Below are positions 1 through 15,900 of a stretch of DNA of 64,000 nucleotides, one piece after another. Within the stretch, counting starts at the first letter, position 1. Each line of letters starts with the position of its first letter. Made by a program: the position numbers and the translations under genes. The stretch spans positions 1,178,001 through 1,242,000 of the forward strand of contig OX595996.1 of assembly GCA_951394045.1 (NCBI GenBank), given 5' to 3'. The notes under the pieces were generated by a model. It was not told the DNA's origin and made no database searches. It saw only the letters and a program-made list of their open reading frames with translations. This DNA comes from Nitzschia sp. DOCU1 (lineage: Eukaryota > Bacillariophyta > Bacillariophyceae > Bacillariales > Bacillariaceae).

Positions 1-955
1 ACCAAGGCAACAACCCCTGTATCGTCATGCCACCATGAAACGGACCAACTTTGCCACCCCATCCCTTGGCTCTCGGGGTATCAATGTAATCGCCCCCTCG
101 GACAATGTTCACAAATTCCTCATATGTTTTTAAGCTCGGCTTGATCATAAAGAAGCCACCCTGAAAGGGCTTGTCCCGCCGACGAGGAGCTACCACGTTA
201 TAATCTTTGGTAAACATGAGGGAAATCTCGTCAGGAATGGGATTTTCGGGCCACATGACAAAGGAGCTGAGGTTCATTGTCGCGGCTCGTTCGGGATAAA
301 GCATCAAATCAATGGCTGGATCCATCGGTTTCATGACTAGAACGTCCAAATCTAAATGAATAACAATCGGATGCTCAACGAGCCGGTACGCCTCCAGCTT
401 TATGAGTTCCTTCTCGCCACAGCATCCGTTCCGGACGATCCGCTCTCTCAAAACTTCGCCGCGGATGTCGCTTACGTTGACTGGTGTTGGTCTCTGAACC
501 AGTTCAAATCCTAGATCGACCAAAGGAAGAGAACATTCCAAGGCGTCGGGATGATGCAAAATGTACATTTTATAGTCGTACTTGCCACCCTTTGGGCCAT
601 GAATCGACGTCAAGTCAATCGAGTACTTCAGAACCGCGGCGCCTTCCGTGAAGCGGTCTGAACCAGGAAGGCCCGATCCACATGCCGTAATTGTAGAGGC
701 AATGCCAATCGTAATGACCTCATCCTTGTCGGACTCTCGGTTACGAGTAGCCTTCTTGTTGATGCGCATGGATCCCATTGACGACTCAGCGATGCCTGAT
801 CTTGTTTGTGCCGAGGTTGTCGCCTTGAAAATGTCAATGGTGGACCATAGGAAGGCAAAGTAGAAAACTAGCAAAACAGCCAACGTGAGGGAGAGTTTCC
901 GAACTGAGCAAGCGAATCCCCGCCGTCTGTGGTCTGTCGAGCCTTTCAGTCTCAT
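1..955 (-). CDS. Glycosyltransferase family 8-like type II membrane protein (partial)
   Basis: The frame opens at ATG 955 and runs off the left edge after about 318 residues. An earlier ATG just upstream meets a stop after three codons. Residues about 20-41 form one hydrophobic membrane segment after a short basic N-terminus, which fits a Golgi type II enzyme. The catalytic region begins near residue 80. At about 200-210 it has the HLDLDVLVMKP segment, whose DLD is the DxD-type metal/nucleotide-sugar motif of GT8 enzymes (glycogenin and galactinol synthase relatives). It is followed by a FQGGFFMIKPS block typical of the family. The acceptor cannot be told from sequence. It is divergent from the gene at 1471. 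Family assignment rests on motif reading; the missing C-terminus could change the subfamily. Confidence 0.75.
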   Translation of the reverse strand, partial: MRLKGSTDHRRRGFACSVRKLSLTLAVLLVFYFAFLWSTIDIFKATTSAQTRSGIAESSMGSMRINKKATRNRESDKDEVITIGIASTITACGSGLPGSDRFTEGAAVLKYSIDLTSIHGPKGGKYDYKMYILHHPDALECSLPLVDLGFELVQRPTPVNVSDIRGEVLRERIVRNGCCGEKELIKLEAYRLVEHPIVIHLDLDVLVMKPMDPAIDLMLYPERAATMNLSSFVMWPENPIPDEISLMFTKDYNVVAPRRRDKPFQGGFFMIKPSLKTYEEFVNIVRGGDYIDTPRAKGWGGKVGPFHGGMTIQGLLPW

Positions 956-1470
956 CTTATCATGGTGGGAGGGTAGGACGGATAGCTAAACGACAGCATC
1001 TTCAGCCTTGTGGGTTTCGTTGCCCCCTCTGGCTGACATCCCAAGCATCAAGTTGTCGCATCGATGTTGATGGTCCGGTGGTGGTGCAGAAAAGGAAAAG
1101 ATGTGTGATATAGTAGGTAGGCTCGGCTTTTCGCCAGGGATAAGGGCCTATTACCTGATGACGTTTGCACTCGGAAACGCCTACTGGTCGATAGGCGGGA
1201 CCGTGCCATTAAGAAACGCGTGCGCTGTCGTTGAGAAACGCCGGCCGGTTCCCACATGGTACCGAGAAAGCAAACGGAAGAATAAATGTAACGCATACGA
1301 GCATAATTAAAATTTCCAAAAAAGGGTCGACACATGGTAGACGGGCTCGTTTGGGCCATGAATGAGCAGCAGCAGCAGCAGGACAAAAAAGCAAAATCAG
1401 GAGGAATCGAAGACACAAAATCGCAACGACGGCAATTCAACAACGAAAAGGAAACAAAAGGATAAAGGAG
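956..1470. other. Intergenic region between divergent genes
   Basis: This stretch separates two divergently transcribed genes and must hold both promoters. It contains a short AGC triplet run near 1368-1382. I see no convincing gene or RNA in it; the ORFs here on the minus strand are low-complexity antisense of the downstream lysine/acidic tract. Confidence 0.4.
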
Positions 1471-3891
1471 ATGGTTCGGATGCGTCCAACCAAAGGATCT
1501 TCTGAGAAGAAGAAGAAGAAGAAGAAGAAAAATGAAGATCACGAGGAAAGCGGTGGGGAGGAGGACTCGCCCAACATTGCAGCGATGGTGGAGAGTGAAT
1601 CCGACGATGACGATAACGAGGAGGAGGACGAGGAGTCGACCATGGACGTGAATTTCGGCGATCCAATTGAAATCGTTAGGTACCTTCAGCGGGTTTGGCA
1701 GAACTTCCATCGTCTACACGAGAGTTATCAAGATGACAAAGAACACTTCCACCGAATGGCAACTCTGGTGGAGAAAATCTACAAGGCGCGCAAGACGAGC
1801 GCGGACAACAGGGAAGAATGTTACGACTTCCCCCACTTTAACAGTCGAGACCGCCCTCTCCTAAGCGGTGTGCAAATGGTCAATGCCTGCGGCACAGAGA
1901 TTCTCGAAATGTATGGGCCCATTGATGAACTGTTTGGAAAGCCGAGAGTTGCAACGCTGTTGATGAAATGGACGGGTAAGTGAGGAGGTGACTGCGCAAT
2001 GAATTGTAATTCACATACTAACACATGCGCAATCGATATCAAACACGGCACAGGCTTCCTGCTAGTAACGATGGAGCGCGAAAGCCCAATTGAATTGGAG
2101 ACGGAAATGGATGTGATGGACGAACTGATCGAGAGGGAATACTCTTCCGAAGCCGATAAGAGATTGGACCTGTCCGTAAGAGGGCTTTTCGAGCCTCACT
2201 TCAAGTTGAACCCGAAGCTGTTTCCGAAAGGTTGGAACCACTTTGAAGGTGTTGGGAGAAAGAAGGAAAAGGAGGACAAGGATTATTCGGGGTTGCGGGT
2301 ACTCCTATTCATGGTGTACATCGCGTATTTGCCAGTGGAGGAAGTGCATGATGAAGGCGCAAAGACGGGCCCAGTGGTGAATCGGGTGCGTGATGCATTT
2401 TCTGAACTGGCCAAACGCGGGGATTTCCCATTGATGAAATACATCGGTTACCTACTGTTGGCGGAGGCACCCGACGACATTGGTGAGCTTCAATTCGCTC
2501 AAAAGGTGTGCAACACAACAGGACTCCACAAAGAATATTTTGTCACTCAAGTACTAGGTGCCAAGAAGGCACCCAAGCGAGAGAACAACAAACCGAATCC
2601 GTTGGTTGCGCGGGACCTTCAGAGTCTCATCATCTTGTGGGTTGCAACGGTTCTTCTCCCAAAAATGCACGTAATGGATCTCTTCGAAGAAAAAGGTGGT
2701 GAATTGGGGAAGTGGAAGAGAATCAAGAGTGTCAGGAGAATTTACGATAGTCTCATGGAAAAAAGCAAGCCAATTTCCTTCTATCTCGGGTATGACATTG
2801 CGCTCAGGAATTGGATGTATAATAATGACCCCAATCTCACGTCTGAAGAAGAAGCAGAGAAAATGAAGAAGCCCCGTGGTCGACCGTCAAACGAGAATAC
2901 CGTCAAGGGCAGGCTGGACACCCTCGAAAAGACCATGGCGGAAGTGACAATGAAAGTTGATGAAGGCTTCCAGTGGCTTCGTAGCGTAATGAGCAAGCAG
3001 AATGCTACAAGGGAAAATGGTAAGTCCACCAAGAGACTGAAATTCATTGCGCAAATTATTGGGCTCACTATTTCATATTAAAATGTAGAAGGAAACAGTA
3101 GCAACAGACGCGTCGCTGGAAGTCGCGTCCAAGACGTCGAGGAAGTACCGGTTCAAGCTGTCGCAAGGAAGAAGCAGGGCACACCACCGTAGAATGCTGA
3201 AAGCTCTGCTCGAGAAGGGACACAAAAGCCGACCAAGAAAACCCCCCCCCACTACGAGGGAGAGGGAGATAAGAAGATCGCAGCACAAGATAAACCCAAG
3301 TCGAAGGTTCAAGCAAAAGGTGTTGCGCAACGTGACGCAAGTAAGTCGCCACAAGTGCAAGTCTCCGTGGCTCGACGTCCTCAAGAGAAAAGCGTTGCGC
3401 AATGCGACCCAAGTAAGTCGCAACCACGACAAATCTCCGGGGTTCGTCCCCAAGGGAAAATCATTGCGCAACGTGACCCCAGTAAGTCACCACACGGGGC
3501 CTCTTCTCAAGGGAAAAGCAAGGCGCAAAGTAACCCCAGGAAAACGCCCCAATCTTCTGGGCCAGAAAAGTCTGGGAAAGGCCGTGGACAAGTGACTTTG
3601 TTTGGTATTGGCGGGGAGCCAATACCCAGGAAGGGCAAGGTGAATCAGGTTCCCCTGGCTGAAGGAAGAAAGAAGGCGGCAGTTGCGGAAAGCGAAAGTT
3701 CGGAGGAGGTTCAGGTCGTGCGAGTTCAGACAAACGAATCGAAGAAACGAAAATGCGAAGATGGAGAGACGGTGCCCAGGAAGATCCCCAAAGATGGGGG
3801 TCGCGATGGAGAGACGGTGCCCAGGAAGGTCGCGGTTTCAGGCCACCTGGAGTCCGGATTCCAAACGAAATGTTCCATAAACCCCCGGTGA
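1471..3891 (+). CDS. AT-hook protein of unknown function, multi-exon, 3' end unresolved
   Basis: Proposed exons are 1471-1975 and 2054-3019, joined in frame by a GTAAGT donor and a CACAG acceptor, then 3089 onward (GTAAGT donor at 3020, TGTAG acceptor at 3088). The N-terminus is a lysine run followed by an acidic stretch. The centre (about 60-330) is probably globular and unrecognised. Near the end of exon 2 is a KKPRGRPS AT-hook followed by a short coiled coil, which suggests a DNA-binding nuclear protein. Exon 3 meets an in-frame TAG at 3190-3192. Reading past it, the same frame stays open to 3891 and holds four imperfect copies of a unit with core AQRDPSKSP. A 48-nt GT...TAG intron at 3145-3192 would remove the stop in phase; otherwise the protein ends at 3192. 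Function is unknown. Confidence 0.5.
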
Positions 3892-4247
3892 GGCGCCAAC
3901 ATGATGCTGGAAAACGCTCTCCCCTTGAACCGGAATGGGATGAGAAATTTGAGCATGAGGAAGCAAAAGGAAATAAGTATATTGCGTCAGAAGATGAAGA
4001 TGACGAGGAAGAGCCAGAAAGCAATGCGCGCAATAAGTTGGATAATTTTCAAGTCGACCTTGAGAATGGTGAAGAATTCGAGGAAAATGAAAATGCGGAA
4101 GAGGACAAGGAGGACAACGAAAATTGGAGATTGGAGGAAGGGAAAGAGGAGGAAGGGAAAGACGGTAGAGGAGGAGAGACGGAAGCGGACCATCATCCAC
4201 AAGATGGCCAAGAAGATGCTGGAGAGAGCGAGGAGGGCGAGGCTTGA
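3753..4247 (+). other. Acidic open frame overlapping the 3' end of the AT-hook gene
   Basis: A second frame, offset from the preceding one, runs to a stop at 4247. From about 3865 it looks coding: KRSPLEPEWDEKFEHEEAKG leads into a long Glu/Asp-rich tail. It could be the last exon of the gene at 1471, reached by an intron or frameshift between about 3810 and 3890 where a 48-bp direct repeat (cores GATGGAGAGACGGTGCCCAG) makes slippage easy. I found no splice pair there that keeps both frames, so this may mark a broken gene. Confidence 0.35.
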
Positions 4248-4434
4248 ACTGTACCATGAATGTCCACCCAAAATGAATGCGCAATTCCAGCTGCGCTATC
4301 TATTACACGATTACCGAAATGAAAAGAGGATACAAAAGACACGAAATTCAATGCGCTAACAAAGTAGCCGTATTCACACATAATCATTAGTTTATTTTAT
4401 TGTTCATGCACACAATCAACACAAGGTGGGGGAG

Positions 4435-5144
4435 TTAGGCAGCCCTGAAACCGAGTTCAATACCAAGTTCACTTGGAGAGGGACCTTGCCACAAGACTCT
4501 GGCCAAGTCAGGGAAGTGAGTCTTGAAGTTACTATTCAACTCACTCTCCGCAATGTCATGCCTGATTGCCGCATCAATAGCATCATTGTGCATAAATCTG
4601 TCCATTGAAATTGGAGAAACGGCCTCGTAATTTGTACGGTCTTCCAATACAATGGCGTCAGGAACAAAGGAATGAAAGCGCTTGTCCATAATGAATGCTT
4701 TGAATGCTGACAATCCTTGTTGACGAGTTTCAGGGGTGGACTCTAACGGAGGAAAACACGGCGCAAATATCGATTACCGGCATTTGTTTGGTCCACATTG
4801 TCCGAAAGTGGAACACGGCGAACCAAAGACTCAGTGAAGTTGCAGGCGTCAAACAACTCGTGTGTCTCGTCATCAAATTCGCCGCGCAAATAACGGTTTA
4901 GACTATTGGTAAAGCCATCATCATCTGGAGTTTTCTCATACATGTAGATTTCGAAGGAGAAGACAGGGAAAAAGTTGTAACAGGCAATTTTCATCGGAGC
5001 TTTTTTCTTGGGAGAAGGAATCCCATTACCAGCTTTCCTGGGGCTTGCGAACTTGAGGACGCTCTGCTTCTGAACAGGACGGTCGGGCTTCTGAGGGGCA
5101 CGCTCATTCTGGGTTTTAGCAGGGCTTGGTTTTGATTTTGTCAT
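4435..5144 (-). CDS. Small two-exon gene, unknown function
   Basis: ATG at 5144. Exon 1 (5144-4778) encodes a Lys/Pro/Ser-rich N-terminus followed by a hydrophobic-aromatic block (ACYNFFPVFSFEIYMYEK) and an acidic segment. It continues in another frame at 4742-4435, where ESTPETRQQGLSAF leads into about 90 well-mixed residues ending LGIELGFRAA. Joining them needs a 35-nt intron (GTAATC donor at 4777, TTAG acceptor at 4743), or a 56-nt one using a GTGGAC donor at 4796. Either gives a protein of roughly 215-225 residues. No family recognised. It is convergent with the AT-hook gene. Its upstream region was later separated from its original flank by retrotransposon A, inserted about 200 bp from its start. 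Confidence 0.5.
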
Positions 5145-5321
5145 GATATAGTTATAAGACCAAATTGAAAATTGTGTGATAATAAGGATGAGTGCAATGT
5201 TGGTGATCTAGATGAGCGATAAACCGCGGAAAACATCCGCCATCATTTTATCGTTCGGCAACGGCTGAATATTCACCCAACAATCATGTTTCTCTTGACA
5301 CGCATAGTACTATGTTCATCA

Positions 5322-5615
<294 letters not shown>

Positions 5616-5737
5616 CTACAATCTAAGTAGTAAATATTCATCGCCTAATAGAGGAGATGTATTTAGAGCAAGGAAATAATTCAGACCATGGGCGACGAGG
5701 AGTCGTAGCTAGCCAAGACTAGGGACGCCTAGTTAGA

Positions 5738-5869
5738 AGGCGACGATACGAGGAATCGACATATCCGAATGAATAGAATATATGCGCGTTATTTACGCGC
5801 GGGAGGCGACGATACGAGGAATCGACATATCCGAATGAATAGAATATATGCGCGTTATTTACGCGCGGG
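5738..5869 (+). repeat. 66-bp tandem duplication inside the 5' LTR
   Basis: Two identical 66-bp units (5738-5803 and 5804-5869). Each holds the stem-loop GCGCGT-TATTT-ACGCGC. The 3' LTR has one unit, so the duplication arose after, or was not copied during, the last reverse transcription. Confidence 0.9.
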
Positions 5870-5912
5870 GAAAGACGTTCACAAAATGAACGATCGGTCG
5901 CAAATATTTGAA

Positions 5913-5931
5913 AGACGAAAATCTTTCGTCT
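5913..5931 (+). promoter_or_regulatory. Stem-loop in the distal LTR
   Basis: AGACGAAA-ATC-TTTCGTCT is a perfect 8-bp stem with a 3-nt loop, present in both LTR copies. Position near the LTR 3' end suggests a role in the RNA 5' leader or 3' end; this is inference. Confidence 0.4.
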
Positions 5932-6032
5932 CGTCAATCTTGTTGTTGGAATGAATGCAAAATAGATGTAACATAGGTCTCACAATTACTATTGTCTTCT
6001 ACTTTTATTTCGTCACCCCCGGGATAGGGCAC

Positions 6033-6044
6033 AGTTTTAAAACT
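6033..6044 (+). promoter_or_regulatory. 12-bp palindrome at the primer-binding position of element A
   Basis: AGTTTTAAAACT is a perfect palindrome starting two bases after the 5' LTR, where a tRNA-complementary primer-binding site is expected. Only 12 bases then separate it from the gag-pol ATG. No TGG-type tRNA-complementary start is seen. Elements B and the TRIM have different palindromes at the same place. Confidence 0.5.
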
Positions 6045-6056
6045 CCCGTTTGAAGG

Positions 6057-11028
<4,972 letters not shown>

Positions 11029-11548
11029 TGCAGTAGGCACGATAATGCCTGAAATGGCGTGACAGGACTAACAGGACTAATGTAGACTAACAGGACTGGC
11101 TATAACGCATAGCATCTAACCTAACATACGTACGTAGAAATATATACTGCCGACGGACGGACACAGAGGCCACGTGACGTCGTCGAGCATGCCGGATGGC
11201 GCGCTTGCGCACAGAAAGTGCGACACACATATATGGTCGGAGCGAGGCGACGACGATGTCTATCTTGATGCTAGTCTTGACGCTAGGCGTCAGGACCTAG
11301 GGTCATGCTATAGGTGCTAGAAGGTCATAGGATGCTAGGCGTCACTAACTAGAGCAGTCACAAAGAAACACAACACTGCTAGTTAGGGACGGGCATGTCT
11401 TACCTTCTTGACAACTATCTTGTCTACTAAGATATATAGTCGTGATCACGATCAGATGGGAAGATGGAGTCGATGCAACGATAGATCTACTTTTAAAATA
11501 GTCTCACAATTTCCAAAAACAATCTACTGCAGTTTCTAGCCTAGTGCA
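11029..11548 (+). repeat. 5' LTR of element B
   Basis: 520 bp with TG...CA ends. Contains a GACTAACAGGACTAA-type short direct repeat near its start and an AAGATATATAG TATA-like site near 11430. Confidence 0.9.
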
Positions 11549-11560
11549 CTTTGATCAAAG
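11549..11560 (+). promoter_or_regulatory. 12-bp palindrome at the primer-binding position of element B
   Basis: CTTTGATCAAAG, a perfect palindrome, begins at the first base after the 5' LTR. No tRNA-type primer site is otherwise visible. Compare 6033-6044 and 17143-17154. Confidence 0.5.
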
Positions 11561-11586
11561 ACTTGTCAGTCTAGAGGATAAGTATC

Positions 11587-12903
11587 ATGCGTCTTGCTTT
11601 CAACTCGTTCGTTGCCGCTCGTGGCGTCATCCCGTTGTACCCGCCTTGCAAGTGGAAAACTGGCTCGACGGGCTCGTCTGACGGCGCCGGCGACGCCGAC
11701 GAGGATGGCTTTCGTTCGGTGAAACTCGAGCTTCGTTCCGTTCCTGGGGATGCGACCTCCCCAAAATACTCCGAAAAGTTCTATGTGTTTGAATCGGGAA
11801 CCCCCGAACAGTGGTGTCGCTGGAATGATGATCTCGTTAAGGTTTGGACTTGTTTGAGCCTCACCAATGGCCCCGATCGTCGCGCTATGACTCTTACGCT
11901 TCTCGCGGGTTCGGCGAAGGACACGTTTGAGGAGTATTTCGCTCGTCCCAGCGTCACTGCGACTGTCGATCATGTGTCTCGTGCGTTGAGTTACGTCGCG
12001 GCTCGGTTCTTCCCTGATTATGCCGCCCAGAATCAGACGTCGTACCTCCGCTACGAGGGTCGTAAGCCTGCAAAGATGTCTGCTCGCGGATTGGCTACTC
12101 GCTTGCGCCAGGTCAATAAGTGGTTCGATTACTTCCCCAACGATGGTGGCAATCGTACTGACGTGGTTGATCGCCTGAACGAGACCGAACTGCCCCTGAT
12201 CTACGAGCGCATGTTGCCTGCCGCGTGGCTGAGTGTTAAGGAGTTGATGTTCCACGATTATCGCCAGAACCGCTTCAACTTCGAGAAGCAGATTGATTAT
12301 GCGGAGCAACTTGAAGTGTACGAGATGCATCACGGTGTCACCGGACTGCTTGCCTTTGGCTCGAGCAAAGCCAACAAAGGGCGTAAACCCGGGGAAGCTG
12401 GCGTCGCCAGTGGAACCAATGCAGGACCCGAATTGGGAACCCTGAACCGCGGTCGGAAGACGAACCGTGACTCCCCTTCTAAGAAGGGCAATAATGGTAA
12501 CAACTCAAAGAACTGCCGCTTGCACGGAGAAGGCTGTGGACACAGCGACTCTGAGTGCAAGGTCTGGCTCAATCATGCGTCTAAGGTCGCTGTGGTCCGT
12601 AAGGCCCAGCACCCCAGTACGCTCAAGAAGGCGCCCCACAAAGGGCGCACAACTCACAACAAGACTTGGCGTCGCGGAGAATCCAATGGCGCGAACCGCG
12701 GAGAACGCACTTACACTTCCAAGGAGGTCCTGGCCATGGTTAAGGCCGCGCGTGCCAGCGTGGAAAAGAAGGCCAAGGAAGACTCCGACGAGGAGATGGA
12801 ACTTAACAACATTGAAGAAGACGAGGATGGAATCTTCGAAGAATTAAGCCCCGAAGATGAGGCTCAGCTTGAGGCCTTCATCAACGAGAACACCAACGAA
12901 TGA
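11587..12903 (+). CDS. Gag protein of retrotransposon B
   Basis: 438 residues from ATG 11587, 38 bp after the LTR. The N-terminal two thirds is a helical, capsid-like region containing EKFYVFESGTPEQWCRW, comparable to CFIFEQGDAERWVKW in A's Gag, so the two are homologous. A basic Arg/Lys-rich section follows, with a Cys/His cluster CRLHGEGCGHSDSEC near 314-328 that probably replaces the classical zinc knuckle. The C-terminus is acidic. The frame ends at TGA 12901-12903, and pol continues in the same frame after it. Confidence 0.85.
   Translation: MRLAFNSFVAARGVIPLYPPCKWKTGSTGSSDGAGDADEDGFRSVKLELRSVPGDATSPKYSEKFYVFESGTPEQWCRWNDDLVKVWTCLSLTNGPDRRAMTLTLLAGSAKDTFEEYFARPSVTATVDHVSRALSYVAARFFPDYAAQNQTSYLRYEGRKPAKMSARGLATRLRQVNKWFDYFPNDGGNRTDVVDRLNETELPLIYERMLPAAWLSVKELMFHDYRQNRFNFEKQIDYAEQLEVYEMHHGVTGLLAFGSSKANKGRKPGEAGVASGTNAGPELGTLNRGRKTNRDSPSKKGNNGNNSKNCRLHGEGCGHSDSECKVWLNHASKVAVVRKAQHPSTLKKAPHKGRTTHNKTWRRGESNGANRGERTYTSKEVLAMVKAARASVEKKAKEDSDEEMELNNIEEDEDGIFEELSPEDEAQLEAFINENTNE
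12901..12903 (+). promoter_or_regulatory. In-frame TGA between gag and pol (possible readthrough stop)
   Basis: Gag and pol of B are in one frame. Between the last Gag codon and the pol ATG at 12946 the only stop is this TGA (GAA-TGA-TCA); the next 14 codons are open. This is the layout expected if Gag-Pol is made by stop readthrough. Reinitiation at 12946, or a simple nonsense mutation, are alternatives. Confidence 0.45.
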
Positions 12904-12945
12904 TCACACTACATATGTAATAGCGACTTAATTAATAGGAAACGA

Positions 12946-15900
12946 ATGGCCGCACAATGCCCCGCCGAATGTCACATTCTCTCTAGCCTACATAGGCCGA
13001 GGAAGCGACAGAAAACGCAGCGTTCGCCAGAGGTGCTAATCCTGGTCCCGTCTACAGTACCAGGAGGCGCGCCAATGGTGTTACGTGGGCTTGTTGACAG
13101 TGGTTGCACAGGAACCATCATCCTAAATGACTTCACAGCTCGGCGCAAAACCTGGAAGGATCGCACCGGACAGTGGACGACGAAGGGTGGTACATTCTGC
13201 ACCACGAAGAAGGCAAAGATACCACTGATATTCGCAGACTTCACAAGACAGAAGCAAATAGAATGGGAGTGCCACGTGGACACCCAGTCTAAGTCCAAAC
13301 GAGAGAACTACGATATTATACTCGAAGTACCCATGCGAGAGTTCGGAGCGCTACGCGACCGTAGCAGAGCTATGGAAGTATACAACCTCTCACAAGAGGC
13401 GGAGTCTACCGCCGAATTAGCCAAGCGCACCGCCGAGATTTTAGACGCGCACTATGAAAAAGCTAACCTAGAACAACTGTGCAAGGAGCAGTCGCACTTG
13501 TCAGAGGCGGAACAAGGCGACTTGCTACGACTACTTCGCAAATATGAAACACTATTTGACGGTACACTCGGCGAGTGGAAGGGAACCGACATTGAGTTAG
13601 AACTGAAGGATGATGCCAAACCATATCATGCACGTCCTTTTCCCATACCGCAAGTACATGAAGGCGCTATGAGACGCGAGGTCGAACGACTCTGCGCGTT
13701 AGGCGTCTTGGAAGAAGATAATGATAGTGAATGGGGGGCACCCTCGTTTATTATCCCCAAAAAGAATGGAACCGTACGATTCATAAGCGACTTCAGAAAG
13801 TTAAACACGATGCTAAAGCGTAAGCCGTATCCTATCCCTAAGATTCAGGACATGCTATTGAAGCTGCAAGGCTTCCAATATGCGAGTTCCTTAGATCTGA
13901 ACATGGGGTACTATACCATACGTTTAAGCCCTGCGGCGTCAAAGCTATGTACTATTGTGCTGCCCTTCGGCAAGTACAAGTATAAACGCTTACCCATGGG
14001 AGTGGCTGGTTCGCCAGATATCTTTCAAGCAAAAATGTCCTCCCTGATGGCAGGACTCGAATTCGTGCGAACCTATCTCGATGACGTACTCATAGTCAGT
14101 TCAAGTACCTTTAACGATCACCTCACCAAGCTAGAGAAGGCCCTAGCGCGTATAGCCAAAGCTGGGCTCAAGATCAATGCGCAGAAATCCTTCTTTGGGC
14201 GTGGCGAGATCGAGTATCTTGGATACTGGGTAACTAGGGAAGGTGTCCAACCTCTCCCCAAAAAGGTTGACAGCATCTTGGCAATGAAAGCGCCGAAGAA
14301 CAGAAAGGAACTTCGAGGCTTTATTGGTCTCGTCAACTATTACCGCGACATGTGGAGACGTCGTTCACACGTGCTCGCACCATTAACGTCTATGACATCC
14401 AAAAACGTCCCTTGGCGATGGGGCGAAGAACAGCAAAAGGCCTTCGATGAGGCGAAACGTATAATTAGTAAGGAAGCTATACTAGCCTTCCCAAATTTCT
14501 TAAAACGGTTCGTTATCTACACGGACGCTTCTAAGTACCAGCTAGGTGGCGTCATCACGCAGGACGGACGTCCGTTAGCGTTCTACAGCAGGAAACTAAC
14601 CGACGCGCAGACGCGCTACACGACAACAGAGCGTGAACTGCTCTCAATTGTCGAGACTCTGAAGGAGTTCCGTACTATTCTTCTCGGACAGAAGATAACG
14701 ATCTATACAGATCACAAGAATTTACTATTTAATGATCTCAAGACGGAACGCGTGTTACGCTGGCGTCTACTAATTGAAGAATATGGTGCCAACATTGAGT
14801 ACATCAAAGGCGTCAACAACGTCGTCGCTGACGTGCTCAGCCGCTATCCTCGTTCTGATACTCCAGTCGTTCCGGTCAGTGCGCCGACGCGAGAACAAGC
14901 GCACGAGCTCTTCGCGGGAGATAGGCTTCCAGCCGATCTCTTCCCTTTGAGCTTTCGCATCATTGCTGAGTATCAACAACGGGATTTGCAAATGCAACAG
15001 CTCACGGAATCTCACCCGGACGTCACACGGAAGATATTCCGTGGGGGCGAACAGCTGATTTGCTACAAAAATAAGATTTACATTCCGCGTATACTACGGA
15101 ACCATGTCATCAATTGGTACCACGAATACTTAATGCACCCAGGAGAATTGCGAACGGCAGAAACAATTGCCCAGCACCTCTATTGGCCAGGTATTAAAGC
15201 CGACGTTAAGAGAGTAGTTCAACGTTGCGACCCATGTCAAAAGGGTAAAACGAAAAGGCTTAAGTATGGGAAGCTTCCAGAGAAGCTCGCAGAAGCCCAA
15301 CCATGGGAACATTTGTGTGTCGACACGATTGGACCCTATAAGATCAGACAAAAAGGAAAGAAGCCGCTAGAATTCATGGCACTAACGTTTATTGATCCTG
15401 CGACAGGATGGTTCGAGATGACAGAGATCAAGAACAAACAAGCCGACAACATCGCGAACATGGTAGAGAAGCAATGGCTCTCGCGATATCCTTGGCCGGA
15501 GCTCATCACATATGATGCAGGCCCCGAGTTCAAGGCCGAATTTCAAGAGTTAATTAAGAAAGAATACGCGATCAAGGCGAAGCCTTCATCAAAGCGAAAT
15601 CCCCAGTCGAACGCCATTCTCGAGAGAGTACATGGTACTATTGGGAACATGATTCGCACCTTCAACTTTGACAACGTCGACGACGACGAACCGTTCGCCG
15701 GACTGGTGAGCGCCGTATGCTTCGGGATCCGGAGTACTTATCACACGACACTCAAGGCGACACCAGGACAATTGGTGTTCGGCCGAGACATGATCTTCCC
15801 GATCCAACATCAAGCGGATTGGCAGATGATCGAGGAACAAAAACAGCGACGAATTGCTGAAAACAACAAAAGAGAAAATGAACATATCCGAATGAATAGA

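Noticed and set aside
1048..1710. 220-codon minus-strand frame
   Set aside because: Antisense of the Lys/Glu-rich start of the AT-hook gene; Leu/Phe/Ser runs are the mirror of AAG/GAG codons.
3301..3540. Four regularly spaced GCGCAA-containing repeats as a CRISPR-like array
   Set aside because: They are in-frame coding repeats with unequal spacers in a eukaryotic gene.
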